A stretch of DNA of 64,000 nt. Origin: Zelopaecilomyces penicillatus. Lineage: Eukaryota > Ascomycota > Sordariomycetes > Hypocreales > Pseudodiploosporaceae. Of the stretch, positions 24,319-34,729 are shown in pieces. The notes beneath the pieces are model-generated. The model worked only from the letters and a program-made list of their open reading frames with translations. It had not been told where the DNA came from and ran no database searches. Location of the stretch: positions 186,001-250,000 of the forward strand of contig VCCP01000005.1 in NCBI GenBank assembly GCA_005765155.1, written 5' to 3'. Made by a program: the position numbers and the translations under genes. Each line of letters begins with the position of its first letter. The first letter of the stretch is position 1.

Positions 24319-24580
24319 CTTGCTATTCGCATTCGCATCTTCCAGGGGTCTGTGCAAAAGTCTGTGCGGTCATACTAGGCCTGCCTAGTACCATGATTCC
24401 ATAGCACCAAATTCTAATGCAAGGATATAGGAATGTATAATGCAATACAAATCCTTCTGATCATTATCCAGCTGCTCAGGAAGGGCAGCTGTACAGACTA
24501 TTCATTCCTATCGTGGGGATTCTGGTAAACTAAGCAGGGGCCCAGACTGCCGCACAAGCCGAGAGGATGCGAATAGCAAG
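24319..24580. mobile_element. MITE-like inverted-repeat element (candidate)
   Basis: A 14-base perfect terminal inverted repeat, CTTGCTATTCGCAT at 24319-24332 and its complement at 24567-24580, bounds about 262 bases with no coding capacity. It lies in the only part of the upstream flank of peptide gene 1 that has no match upstream of peptide gene 2, as expected for an insertion. No convincing target-site duplication was found. Confidence 0.4.
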
Positions 24581-24795
24581 GCTTTAAGTGCAAACTAATC
24601 TTTGTTACCAATCCTATGTATTTTATACTACAGTATCTTGCCGTCTTAGCCCGCCATATACTGGCGAGCATAATGTTCATCAGACTTTGGTGTTTTGATA
24701 CTGCATCACATTAGCGGCTCGTCGGCCACAAGCCTCACTCCCGAGTTCCAATCCTTGGAATACATGAACCTGACTATTCATAGTAAATCTTCAAG

Positions 24796-24803
24796 TATAT
24801 AAA
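24796..24803 (+). promoter_or_regulatory. TATA box of peptide gene 1
   Basis: TATATAAACAAG, 90 bases before the ATG. The same sequence stands 106 bases before the ATG of the paralogue, so it is conserved within the duplication. Confidence 0.6.
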
Positions 24804-24885
24804 CAAGTTATCCCATCGCACAGTAAATTACATTACCAACTCTTGAACTAAACTAATCATCCAATTTTACTATACTACACCAATC

Positions 24886-25185
24886 ATGAAGATCATCTCA
24901 GTCATCCTCGCCCTCGCTGTCGTAGCGGCCGCGATGCCCTCAGAGGTTGTGCCTCGTCTGCAGGGCGAATGCAAGACTCAGTGCTACAACCAGCCCCCCT
25001 CATCATGCCCCAGTGGATTTGTAAGATTTACCCAAACCTCTTGAATATAGGTACTCAGTTACTAATAAGACTTCCTAGCACGCCAAGCTGATCGTATGTG
25101 TCCTTTTTTCTATATCTAACGTGATTTGATGATTATAGAATTCTAATATCAAGTCTAGCGCTCCTGCTGGCGCTGCTGTCGCTAG
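24886..25185 (+). CDS. Small secreted cysteine-rich peptide 1, 3 exons
   Basis: Exons 24886-25020, 25079-25093 (only 15 bases) and 25159-25185 encode 58 residues. The middle and last exons were found by aligning with the paralogue at 25686: intron phases, the CTAATATCAAG branch-point region and the terminal stop coincide. Residues 1-16 are a signal peptide (MKIISVILALAVVAAA). A short linker (PSEVVPRLQGE) follows, then six cysteines at 29, 33, 41, 53, 56 and 57, spaced C-x3-C-x7-C-x11-C-x2-C-C, ending WRCCR. Six cysteines suggest three disulfides in a secreted defensin- or effector-like peptide; no named family was recognised. Reading straight through the first intron gives no sensible protein. 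It lies 0.9 kb downstream of the UstYa-like gene in the same orientation. Function unknown. Confidence 0.75.
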
Positions 25186-25579
25186 AGAACCAAACGGAAT
25201 ATAAAAATTGTGTCTAGTTGTATTTTGTTCCTTTGCACAATGTTCCCCTTTTGATTTGCCGGCTGGGTTGTTATAGGCCAAGACTGTCTCGGTCTCGATT
25301 ACCAATCCCACTAAGCAACCTCACCTAACCCCTTAGAATAGGTATATATATATATATATCTTTGTTAGCAATCATATGAATAATAGCCTATCTTGCCGTC
25401 TCAACCCCGCCGCATACTAGCGGGCGCGATGCCGGTCTGTACTCGGTGTTTTGGTACTGGATCAGATTAGCGCCCAGCCAGAGCTGACAACAAGTCATGC
25501 GGCTCAGCCCAGCTTAGCTCACCCTGAAATCCCCATCCTCAGATTACATAGAGTCAAGAATTACTAGAAAATTTCAAAC

Positions 25580-25587
25580 TATATAAA
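25580..25587 (+). promoter_or_regulatory. TATA box of peptide gene 2
   Basis: TATATAAACAAG, 106 bases upstream of the ATG at 25686 and matching the element before peptide gene 1. Confidence 0.6.
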
Positions 25588-25685
25588 CAAGATATCCTAC
25601 CAAACTATAGATTGCGATACCAGCTCTTACCAAGTCAATCACTCATCCAAAGTACAACAACACCAACCTTCCACCAGTATCAACC

Positions 25686-25970
25686 ATGAAGGTCATCTCA
25701 GTCATCCTCGCCCTTGCTGTCGCAGCGGCTGCTCTGCCCTCAGAGATCGTTCCTCGTCTCCAGGGCGAATGCCGGCCTCAATGCTCTACCCAGTCTCCGT
25801 CCTGTAGCAGCGGATGGGTAAGATGATCCCAATTTTGATTGTATTCAGTTACTGATATGGCTCTTAGAAACCCAAGAAGATCGTATGAGTCCTTTGTGCA
25901 GCTGGTTTGATGGTTTGTAAGATGCTAATATCAAGTGTAGAACTCCAACTGCTACCGCTGCTGTCGCTAG
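25686..25970 (+). CDS. Small secreted cysteine-rich peptide 2, 3 exons
   Basis: Exons 25686-25817, 25868-25882 (15 bases) and 25941-25970 also encode 58 residues. The signal peptide MKVISVILALAVAAAA is followed by PSEIVPRLQGE, then cysteines at 29, 33, 40, 53, 56 and 57, ending YRCCR. The VPRLQGEC block and the terminal RCCR are the same as in peptide 1. The loop between the third and fourth cysteine differs: it holds KPKKI here and HAKLI in peptide 1. Same gene structure, branch-point context and stop as copy 1. The constant length, cysteine framework and splice phases despite substitutions argue that both are real genes under constraint. No KR/RR Kex2 repeats of the dikaritin precursor type are seen. 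Function unknown. Confidence 0.78.
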
Positions 25971-26266
25971 AATACCAAGAAGAATATGAACTTGTTTCTG
26001 GTTGCATCTTGTTGACGTTGCACAACGTCCCCTTTGACTGCCGGCTGGATGTTACAGGCCAAAACTGTCCAGTCAAGATGTCACAAATAGCTTACTTCAC
26101 AGAGATCAGATAGTAGCTGTGTCATTAAATATATACCAATTATCTGCCTACGTGTCCAAGTACTGAGAGCTACTATAAACCGAACCTACTCACAACCACA
26201 TTACACACTCATATTTCCGCTCGTAAAGTATTATACATGTACCTCGGAAAGTATCTCCAGCCTCAC

Positions 26267-28273
26267 TCAATTTCCTTCAGTCTCCTCCCAAATCCCCTTT
26301 AAACTCATCGCCGTCCTGCTATCCCACAGATTCGGCAACCGCGGCGGTTCCAGCAGCTCTCCCGATTTTGGCTTCGACAGATTACTCGGACGCACCGCAC
26401 CGCCACCTTCTATCTTGCCGCAACTACTACTGTTCCACGAATACACTAAGAAACCTTGCCCCGTTGTCAAAATGAGAAAATCCTCGTCAGCAAGGACGCG
26501 ACGAGCAAAGCCCGCGCCAGCCATAAAGTCCATGACCTCGGCCCTATGTTGCAGCGCAATCTCTTCACTACCTACGCATCGATCGCCGTACTCGCCCTCA
26601 GCGCTCTCGACCTCGAGCCATTCGATGCCATATGGGTAGCTCTGCGTGACGATGAGGTATTCGTCAAACCACGTAATGATAAGCTGGTCGTCCCACGCGC
26701 GCACGTCAAAGTTTCGGATGTTGGGTGGATGTGGTCGCCCTCGGTTCTTGTATTGATACTCGATGAAGTCTTCCGTCACTGTGTTGAAGCAGACTGAGAC
26801 CCACGCTACTTTATCTTCCTCGCTGCGTGGCCACACCTCCCCAGCTCGATGTAGGATATACTGAGCAATACCGACGGAATAGAGACCGTGGGAATTCATC
26901 TTTTGGCAGGATAAAGTGAAGCGGACCGCTGGGCAGATACGTTGACGGACCATATCGCGGCGGTAGTTGGGGTGTGATAGCGATGTCTCGTACCGCTTGG
27001 TTGGTTTGCCGTCTTCATACTTGACTGCCACTAAAGCATATATGCGATCATCTGCCGCTTTGTTAGAACCAAACAGAACACTAATAGATAACCCAACAGG
27101 TTCAAGGCCACTGTAAATTGGAGAAAGCTGCATCTTACCTGGTGGCTTCGGAGTATATGTCCATACTACGAATATTACCTTGGGATTTGTCGGATGAAAC
27201 ATCACGCCTGGTACCCCTCCCAGCTCTTTCGACCAACCACTCGGATGTTGATGAAAATCATCGTGGTCGGTTTCCAGTTCGATCGCCTTGCCGCCCCAAT
27301 TCCATGAAACAACTTGCCCTTGTTTAGTCACAAACACCGCCGAATCACCCTGGGCGAAGCACCTAGCGAATTTCCCAGGAAGTGAAATGCGTTTCGAATC
27401 CATTGGGTCGAGATGCCATACCTGTCTGTTCATAGTGTGAGTTCATTTTCTTCCCTTGGGTGCACGCTTCTGGCTGAGAAAGGGAAGGAAGGAATTATTG
27501 TGAAAAATAGGCAAAGCTTACATGGCCTGCCCGCTATCCATACTAGGCTGGCTCGAATACTTGGGAATATTTGAAGCCAAAATGACCAGTTTGTCGGTAA
27601 CCTCTTGAAGTTGAAGCGGCCGACCTGATATGAAATCGATCCCAAATGTTATCCGCTGCCTCTGCCGAGTCCGCAAGTCATCGACCATCAGGTAGCAATT
27701 GCCCGGCTGCCACGCAATCTTGCCATCCTGATAGCATACAGTCAAGGGCGAAAACCCAAAATTCACTCGTCGCATATCCTGGGCCACACCAATTGGGGGC
27801 TCTGCCGGGTTCGCAAAGACCTCGGAACTCCAGCTCACATCCCAGCTGATAAACTCTCCGTGCGCACCGCGGGCGTAGTGTCTACGGAGATACTTCTTCG
27901 TTGCTTCTATGAACATGGCATGGCGGTCTGGTTTCGCGCTTCCGTGTAACTCAAGCAGACCTGGGAAAAAACGGCGACAAAGCGCTGTGGAAACGGCTCC
28001 CTGGGTCCATATGCCTCGCCATGACTGGCAGACTAGGTAGCAGTTGAGGACATCTTGCAGTTGCAGATGGGGAACGAGAAATGATAGAACCTCTGGGGGT
28101 AGATCCGTCAATTGGGCGAGGCCTTGCACCTGAAGGGTTCCGTTGCGGAATCGACTGCGGATATATAAAAGATCCCAGGCTGATAGTGTTGCTAGGTAAG
28201 CATCAATAGATTCACTCCTTAGCCGATCTCCCGGACCATCTTGGGTGTCCATAGCGCTTTGTCTGATCCACAA
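26267..28273 (-). CDS. F-box protein, 2 exons
   Basis: Exons 27522-28273 and 26267-27425 (complement) join via a GT-AG intron to give 636 residues. An F-box lies at about residues 57-95 (LTDLPPEVLSFLVPHLQLQD, then a NCYLVCQSWRGIW segment), so the protein is probably a substrate receptor of an SCF ubiquitin ligase. The remaining ~500 residues have recurring short beta-strand-like stretches with W/F/Y (VWHLDPMDS, VVSWNWGG, VIFVVWTY), suggesting a propeller-like recognition domain, without a recognised repeat signature. Start at 28273; an in-frame ATG 21 bases downstream (28252) is also possible. The target is unknown. Confidence 0.8.
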
Positions 28274-28882
28274 CCTTGCACTCGTTCCAGCATGGAGCCA
28301 AGCTAATCGGCGGTCAAACTAGGCTCTCCCTTGATACTGCGGGGTTTACCGAATAGATGAAGAAGCAAAAGAACAGGCCAATTCCAGCGTCGATATCCAT
28401 ATAAATAGTAAATTCTCCTTTAGATCCTCGGGTGTTCTGCGTTGGCGCTAGAGCTCTTCAATTATTGAAGATCATGGCCGTTTAGGAGGCTGTTCTGGGA
28501 TACCAGCCGGGATGACGTGTCTGCTAAGCTGAGTACAGAGCTGACGTTTTGACCTAGCCTAGCATATGCACTGTTGACAGGCCATTTTTTCTTGGTATAT
28601 CTTGGGGTCCCCCGGACTTTTGATCCAGAGGAGAGGAGACAGAAATCCTTCAGCCTCATGTGCAGTTGGATGGAAATACGGCGTCACGTGGGCCCTGCAG
28701 ACGGACAGCCATTCAACATCAGCTCGGAAACTTTATTCAGTAGAGTAAAACGACCGATTGAATGGATTTCACGGTAGACATGAACATATTTGTGCACATT
28801 TCAAAGCTCCCAAGTCGTCACAGGAAATTATCCCTTACTCCATTAATAATGCCAGTTTGGCCTATGACACTGACAAACTGCG
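28274..28882. other. Intergenic, no supported gene
   Basis: About 0.6 kb upstream of the F-box gene and downstream of the next minus-strand gene. Only short ORFs. Confidence 0.35.
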
Positions 28883-30052
28883 TCATTGACCCTCGGTTTC
28901 TGCTGTCTGCACTTCCACCCACCACTCCTTAATCCCCGCGACATTACACCAAGCCATTTCCCACGGGTCCTCAAACCACCACTGGCCCTGTCCCCGATCA
29001 CTCGCATACTTTTTTAAACACCCACCGTCAAACCGGTGATTCTTAACACCAGTCAGCAGGACTGCGCTACCCACTGCTGGGTTGAATGCCTCTGGGTCCA
29101 GGAAAACCGTGAGATGGACGTGTTTTGTTGTCGATGGGTCGGCGATACGAGCTGTGCGCTGTTTATGTGGTGGGAGGTAGGATGCTTCGACAGGTGAGAG
29201 TGAGACGATGATAGCGAGGACGTTGACGGACCAGTTTTGTGCGTAGGGGAGATGGGGGATGGAGCGTAGGATGGTGAGTTTCAGCGGAGTACGGGGATCG
29301 TGCCAGTTTTGCGCCATGGCAACAGATTGAGAGTCGCTGGTGAGAAGGGCAGAAGTTGCTTCGGCGCTGGTTAACGTCTCTGCCGGCTTTTTGGGTGTTT
29401 TCTTTGGTGTTTTCCTGCTAGGAGGAAAGGCAATTGCGTCGTAGGCCTCAAACGCATTCTCCATGTCCATGTCGTCCATGTCGGTTTCTTGGGAGTCGAA
29501 GAATTTCTTCTTGAGCGGCGAGCTTTTATGAGCACGGGCATATGGAGTAGCTGCATCATTTATTACATCGCCATTGATATCATCTAACTCGAGATTGGCA
29601 GCAGGAAGGGCCTCGGGAGATTTGGTTTGCTGGTCCTTCCACCAAGCTATGTAGGTCTCATTCAATCCGACGGCAGTAAACTTGCGAAGAATGAGATAAG
29701 CCATCTGGGTGTCCTGCTCTTGGCCGTTGGTGCCTGCTGGAAGTGTTTCTATGTTGATCTCCAGCTCATCTGCACGGATGTAATACCCAACAAAGATGTC
29801 ATCATGTTCAAGGTGTTCGTGATGAGGGAAGATTAGTAGCGCCTGGATGCATAGCTGCCCGTCGCCGAGGAGAAGCCTGAGGACTTTGCCTGGCACTTTC
29901 TCGCCCACTGATAAAGCTTCTATACCCTCGACGATGAAGATGGCTTCGCTGGGGCATTGTCTTGAGTCTAGCATGTCCTGAATGATGGGTACAGTCGTGA
30001 ATGGAGCTTGCCCTGACGCCACCGTTATGGCGGTAGGGTCGAGAGTAGCCAT
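28883..30052 (-). CDS. Conserved-looking hypothetical protein (389 aa)
   Basis: A single-exon ORF of 389 residues with coherent composition throughout. The N-terminal part (about 30-165) alternates strands and hydrophobics (KVLRLLLGDGQLCIQALLIF). The middle (170-265) is polar and disordered, with KTPKKTPKK. The C-terminal part again looks beta-rich (VHLTVFLDPEAFNP, AVLLTGVKNHRFDGG, GQWWFEDPWEMAWCNV). Two beta-barrel (OB-like) regions flanking a linker would fit, perhaps a nucleic-acid or telomere-associated protein, but no diagnostic motif is visible. The 278-bp gap to the divergent nucleotidase gene suggests a shared promoter. Confidence 0.7.
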   Translation of the reverse strand: MATLDPTAITVASGQAPFTTVPIIQDMLDSRQCPSEAIFIVEGIEALSVGEKVPGKVLRLLLGDGQLCIQALLIFPHHEHLEHDDIFVGYYIRADELEINIETLPAGTNGQEQDTQMAYLILRKFTAVGLNETYIAWWKDQQTKSPEALPAANLELDDINGDVINDAATPYARAHKSSPLKKKFFDSQETDMDDMDMENAFEAYDAIAFPPSRKTPKKTPKKPAETLTSAEATSALLTSDSQSVAMAQNWHDPRTPLKLTILRSIPHLPYAQNWSVNVLAIIVSLSPVEASYLPPHKQRTARIADPSTTKHVHLTVFLDPEAFNPAVGSAVLLTGVKNHRFDGGCLKKYASDRGQGQWWFEDPWEMAWCNVAGIKEWWVEVQTAETEGQ

Positions 30053-30330
30053 GATTCTTTCAGATGATACTGCGTGGGCATGTCGTGTAGAATGTTACAG
30101 ATGCGCAGTATGTTTTGTTTGGAATGCCGATGCTTCATAGCATGGGGATGAAGAGTCGGATGAATGTCATTCACAGAGTTGGATAATGGAGTTAATGGTA
30201 CCTGATTGGTGATCATGGTTCATGTAGTTAGCGGATATTCGCCCTAATCGGGGCCTCGCCACATGCCCCAGTAACGGCGGTCCCTTATTTACAGATCTGC
30301 CAAACGACTTCTTCCAACTTACCTGGAACA

Positions 30331-31431
30331 ATGGACACCGCATATGGGCGAGAACTGCAAGTAGCTTTCGGCGCCTTAAAAAATGCTGCAAAGCTAAGCC
30401 AGTTGATCATCTCGGAACGAGACAAGGGCGTGATTGAAAAAGACGATTTCAGCCCAGTGACCATTGCCGACTTTGCGGTGCAGGCACTGCTGATTGCGAC
30501 ATTCAGGGATGCATTCCCTAGAGACAAATTTGTCGGCGAGGAGGATGCCTCAGAGTTGAGGTTGCACCCAGCGCTTCTAGAGCGGGTATGGAATTTGCTG
30601 GGTCACGTTGACCAGAATGCAGTTTCTGCCAAAACGTGCACACTACCGGAGACAAAAGAGCAGATGTGCGACCTTATCGATCTGGCTGGCGCAGGTCGCC
30701 CGGCAGGAGAGGGCTCTGGTAGGACGTGGGTATTTGATCCGATTGATGGAACCAAGACGTACTTGAAGGGGCAGTTGTATGCTATCAACATCGGGCTTGT
30801 CGTCGATGGGAGGCAAGCTGTTGGCGTTGTGGGATGCCCGAACATGTCAATGGACGCCAGAGCGCCACTGCAGAATCAAGACATTGACCCTTCAGGCGCA
30901 GGCTGTATTCTGTATGCTGTCAAGGGGAGCGGTGCCTTTGTTCGACCACTCCATGGAGATGCGTCATCAGACAGTTTACCAGGAAGACGGTTAGAGACTC
31001 TACCCAATGGCCTGGACACAAAAGACATCCGTTTCGTCACCTGCACTAGCATAGTCGACTCCGCACTGGATGGCGTGCACGAAGTCGTCGGTGAGCGATT
31101 AAACGTACCTTTTCCCGGCTGCGATCTCGTCCCCTGGGTGTTGCGATGGGCTGTCCTGGCCATGGGCTTGGGTAACACGACAGTCTGGGTTTACAAGCGC
31201 AGAGATAGATACGCAAAGGCATGGGATCATGCTGGCGCCATGCTGTTGTTTGAGGAGACAGGCGGGAAAATTACAGACGTACATGGCAAAGCTATTGATT
31301 TGACGGCGGGGAGGAAGCTCAGTGCAAACTTTGGGTTTGTTGCCGCTCCGGCGGATGTTCATGCCAAGGTTTTGGAGTCTGTGCAGACAGTGTTGAGAGA
31401 GCAGGGGAGGCAGACATACCTAGATGAATGA
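30331..31431 (+). CDS. hal2: 3'(2'),5'-bisphosphate nucleotidase (HAL2/MET22 type)
   Basis: A single exon of 366 residues. It belongs to the lithium-sensitive inositol-phosphatase superfamily: metal-binding GEED (E70-D72), DPIDGT (D136-T141) and WDHAGA (W298 on), plus PVTIADFAVQA near residue 42. The VWNLL...KTYLKGQLYAINIGL pattern and length match the Hal2/Met22 branch. This branch removes the 3' phosphate of PAP and PAPS, protecting sulfur assimilation and RNA exonucleases and conferring salt tolerance. Cytosolic. The catalytic residues look intact. Its start lies 278 bases from the divergent unknown gene. Confidence 0.93.
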   Translation: MDTAYGRELQVAFGALKNAAKLSQLIISERDKGVIEKDDFSPVTIADFAVQALLIATFRDAFPRDKFVGEEDASELRLHPALLERVWNLLGHVDQNAVSAKTCTLPETKEQMCDLIDLAGAGRPAGEGSGRTWVFDPIDGTKTYLKGQLYAINIGLVVDGRQAVGVVGCPNMSMDARAPLQNQDIDPSGAGCILYAVKGSGAFVRPLHGDASSDSLPGRRLETLPNGLDTKDIRFVTCTSIVDSALDGVHEVVGERLNVPFPGCDLVPWVLRWAVLAMGLGNTTVWVYKRRDRYAKAWDHAGAMLLFEETGGKITDVHGKAIDLTAGRKLSANFGFVAAPADVHAKVLESVQTVLREQGRQTYLDE

Positions 31432-31517
31432 GTTGACAAGAACTGCAAGACAAGACAAGCTGACTTGACCACGATACAAAAAATAGAAGATGACACAGGT
31501 CTTGTTAACCATTTCAC

Positions 31518-31574
31518 AATTTACATTTTACATTTTACATTTTACATTTTACATTTTACATTTTACATTTTACA
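31518..31574. repeat. 7-bp minisatellite (ATTTTAC)~8
   Basis: About eight head-to-tail copies of ATTTTAC, the first slightly degenerate, in the 3' flank of the nucleotidase about 90 bases after its stop codon. AT-rich and probably length-variable between strains. Confidence 0.9.
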
Positions 31575-31820
31575 TGAGCAAATGTTTTCTTTATTTGCTT
31601 TCACTGAATGCACACCAGGCAAAAATGAATCTCTTATCAAATCATCAATAGCTAAATACTATTATGTGCATCTCCATACTCCCCTTGCACCATTATTTCC
31701 AAGAGCACATGAAACAGCAAAACACCCCAAGCCAAACCTTTTTCCATCGTTTGCGTATACAGTACATAGGTAGCCCCCATACCTATCATGATTGTCAAAT
31801 AAAATAGAAATCCCCTGCCC

Positions 31821-32846
31821 TCATCGCTTGGTGTAAATGCCAGTAGTGACAGCATGGTAGCCCTTCTTGCCCACCTTTTCAACCAAATCACTCCGCCAAT
31901 CCTGCCCCTGTGCAATCATCTCAATCGTCCTGTCAAAAGTGTACTTTGGCTCCCAGCCAAGCTCACGAATAGCCTTGCTTGAGTCGTACACGCGGTCGAT
32001 GCGGTTAAGGTGCTTCCAGCCCTTCTTTTTAAACACAATCGGTACTGAAGGGTTGCATTGGCTGAGGACCTCGGCCGGGTTCCGGTCAAGTGCGGCGAGT
32101 GTCTCTGGGTCGTTGGAGAAAGGTGGAGGTGCGCTGATGATGTAGTTGGCCCAGCCGATGTCCTTGGCTCTATTCATGGCGCAGACGGCAGCGGAGACGA
32201 TGTCTTTCATGTCGCAGCGGCGGTAGGCCATCTCGAGGACTTTGAGGTTCTCATCATCCATAGCGTTTCTTCGGTCCTCTTCATCATCTTCTTCAGAGAA
32301 GAATCGGCTCGTGCGCAAGACTAGAACTGGCATGCCGGTGTGCTTGTGGACCAGGAAGCAGAGGTTCTCGGCGGCGACTTTGGTAACACCATATATGTTC
32401 TTGGGAATCGGCACGACAGACTCGTCGATCCACGCCGCTGGAGAACCTGGGCGGGGACTCAACGCCGTGCCAAAAGTGCTTGTAGTGCTGAAGAAGACGA
32501 AGCTCTCAATCTTCTGGGCCCCGACAAGAGCGGCAGCTTCCTCTAGCAGAACGAGAGTGCCAGTGATGTTGGTCTCCACAAACTGCTCCTTGGAGTGGCT
32601 CTCGACATGTGGCTTGTGCAGCGTCGCCGCGTGGAGGATGTGTTTGATGGCGCTGTTGGTCTGGAGGATGTTGGCGACGAAGGCGCGATCGCTAATCGAG
32701 CCGACGAGGTTGGTGGTAGGCGAAGGGAGGATGTCGACGCCAATGGGCGTGAAGCCGAGTGATGGCAGAGTGAGCATGAGGGCTGTACCAAGATGGCCTG
32801 AGGACCCGGTGACGAGCACATTAGGCGACGTCGAGCCTGCAGTCAT
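31821..32846 (-). CDS. NAD-dependent epimerase/dehydratase (extended SDR)
   Basis: A Rossmann protein of 341 residues starting MTAGSTSPNVLVTGSSGHLG, with the GxxGxxG dinucleotide motif. The active-site dyad is in IYGVTKVAAENLCF (YxxxK), with FFSTTSTFG supplying the Ser/Thr. The C-terminal DSSKAIRELGWEPKYTFDRT is typical of sugar-nucleotide epimerases and related SDRs. The substrate is uncertain; the central acidic segment EEDDEEDRRNAMDDE is unlike classical GalE. The frame is open to 33005, but the upstream residues look like translated leader, so the ATG at 32846 is used. Convergent with the nucleotidase. Confidence 0.85.
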   Translation of the reverse strand: MTAGSTSPNVLVTGSSGHLGTALMLTLPSLGFTPIGVDILPSPTTNLVGSISDRAFVANILQTNSAIKHILHAATLHKPHVESHSKEQFVETNITGTLVLLEEAAALVGAQKIESFVFFSTTSTFGTALSPRPGSPAAWIDESVVPIPKNIYGVTKVAAENLCFLVHKHTGMPVLVLRTSRFFSEEDDEEDRRNAMDDENLKVLEMAYRRCDMKDIVSAAVCAMNRAKDIGWANYIISAPPPFSNDPETLAALDRNPAEVLSQCNPSVPIVFKKKGWKHLNRIDRVYDSSKAIRELGWEPKYTFDRTIEMIAQGQDWRSDLVEKVGKKGYHAVTTGIYTKR

Positions 32847-34455
32847 GTTGATTATGTTGACTGGGTGAAGTTGTGAGGATGTAGGTGAATGAGATCCCGG
32901 TTGAGTTTGAGATGCGAGCTGACTAGAAGAAAGGGTAACCGAGGTCTCCAAACAGCAAAAGCGTAAATAGTATTGGGGGAAAGGCGGAATGGAAGGCAAA
33001 GTCAAAGTGAGGAAATAGTCAATGGAGGGAAATATATGGTAGCGGGAAGAATAGGGAGGTAGTGAGCCAGTGAGCCAGCTGTCAGAGGTGGCAAAGGGCG
33101 GTGGTAGTTTAGAGTGTGGTTGGTGTCCGGGCTGCGGGTTCTAGAAATGGATTGCGAGATATCACATAATTATATACTTGAACAGGATGGAGGGCAACTT
33201 TACTACCCATTATGTATAAGGTAGTGGGTAGTATTCAACTTGTCAAAAGTCCGTGTTGGACACAGCTTTGTTCACCCGCAATGTCTGACCCAGGTAGTTC
33301 TGGTAATAATTGGACTTTGGAGTCGGGTCAGCCACGCCGAGACGACTCAAAGAACACAGATTCTTGCCGAAGTCGGGTGACCGGACCGCCCCGAGTACAA
33401 GCCTGTAAGTCACAGTGGCAACCCCGCCACCTACTACTTAATACCACGATGTAGGTGTAGGTGTAAGTGAGTTAGTTACCTTGGTTAGATTCGCATCGCA
33501 ATCTTCCATGGTTCAAATGGCATTGCTGGGCCGGCAGATGGATCATGGATGTCTCAGGGTTACTCCCAACATGGTTAGGGTTACGACGACAGATTATCTG
33601 AATGCTGCGCAATCATGACGATGGAACGGCCTGGACACGGCTACGCCTCACGGGATAGTGGGGTGGAAGAAACAAATAGTAATTTAGTGAGCTAAAAGTG
33701 TGACATTGGATGAAGCGAAAAAAGGGAAGCAATATTGATGCTCCAAGAAAAGAACAAGGTTTGAGGGGGCTTGTGTTATGTGCCGATATTGTCTGTAAGA
33801 GATTCAACCAAAGAAGCTACTGCGACAGAAACCACTTGCCAGGGAACTAGAGCAGAAGATTCTACTGGTCCAGTACCCCGTGCTTCTAATTTGGCCTTTC
33901 TCTCGTCGTCTTCCTATCAAGACAATGAAACATTGCTTTTTCAAGACTCCAAAAGTCTTCAAGACATTGAGTGTTTTTTCTTTCTTTCTCAGCGCTACAG
34001 GGGCCCCATAGCGGTCTTATCACGGAGAGGGGCATGAGCCTACCTAAAAACCGATCAGCGTCGGCCCCGCAAAACCACCTACGAAGATCAATACCGTGGA
34101 AGCATTGACATGACGGTCAACACACTTGCTAGCCTTCTTCCCATTTGGAGATGAACAATTATGAATGATTAGTGGCCACTTTGTGCCATGTGATTCTGGC
34201 AAACTTGGAACTGACACGGGCGGTGAGGGCCGTAAAACCCAAAACTAAAGTTGAACCTATCGGAACCCGCCGAGTGAGTCAACGGTCTCGGCATATTGAG
34301 CCATTCAGCCATAGAGAGACTTTGCCCAATTCAGCTTCGCCGCTTTATTAGAGTATATGCATACGCAAAGTGACGTGAAGCACTGTAGCAGGGCGTAGGT
34401 GGTACTGCAGGTTTGACACAGATAGGCAAAGTCAGTCAATAAAAGAAGAGCCATC

Positions 34456-34480
34456 TTTCTTCTTCTTCTTCTTCTTTTTT
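34456..34480. repeat. (TTC)n microsatellite
   Basis: A run of TTC triplets followed by a short T tract in non-coding sequence. Confidence 0.8.
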
Positions 34481-34729
34481 TGCCTCTTCTTTTGTTGAGA
34501 TGGTAAAATGTTCATCATAGTTGGCGCAAAGGTGGATGCTTCCCTCACCAGAACAAAGAGAAATGAGGCAACAGGTCTAACCAGGTTATGATGCTGATGA
34601 CTTTTGGTTCCATGTTGCAAGGCAAGAGCCGCGTGCATTGTTTATGAAGTAAACCAACTAATTAACGACCTGTCATGCTGGTGCGATGGGAGCAGCCCCA
34701 AGTTGTGCTCCCATGCATGCCTCATTTAT

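Larger units (their letters stand above)
24599..25285. repeat. Tandem duplication unit A (contains peptide gene 1)
   Basis: Aligns with unit B at 25361-26070 over promoter, exons, introns and 3' flank. Landmarks: TCTTTGTTA.CAATC at the left edge, TATCTTGCCGTCT, GGTGTTTTG.TACTG, TATATAAACAAG, the coding exons, and GCCGGCTGG.TGTTA.AGGCCAA at the right edge. Confidence 0.8.
25361..26070. repeat. Tandem duplication unit B (contains peptide gene 2)
   Basis: Second copy of the unit at 24599-25285. The copies differ by scattered substitutions and small indels in introns and flanks, while both coding frames stay open. A short (TA)n run at about 25344-25359 lies at the junction between the units. Confidence 0.8.

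Noticed and set aside
25079..25200. Alternative last exon of peptide 1 starting at the first TATAG (25138)
   Set aside because: It loses the cysteine-rich end, and alignment with copy 2 shows that site lies upstream of the shared branch point.
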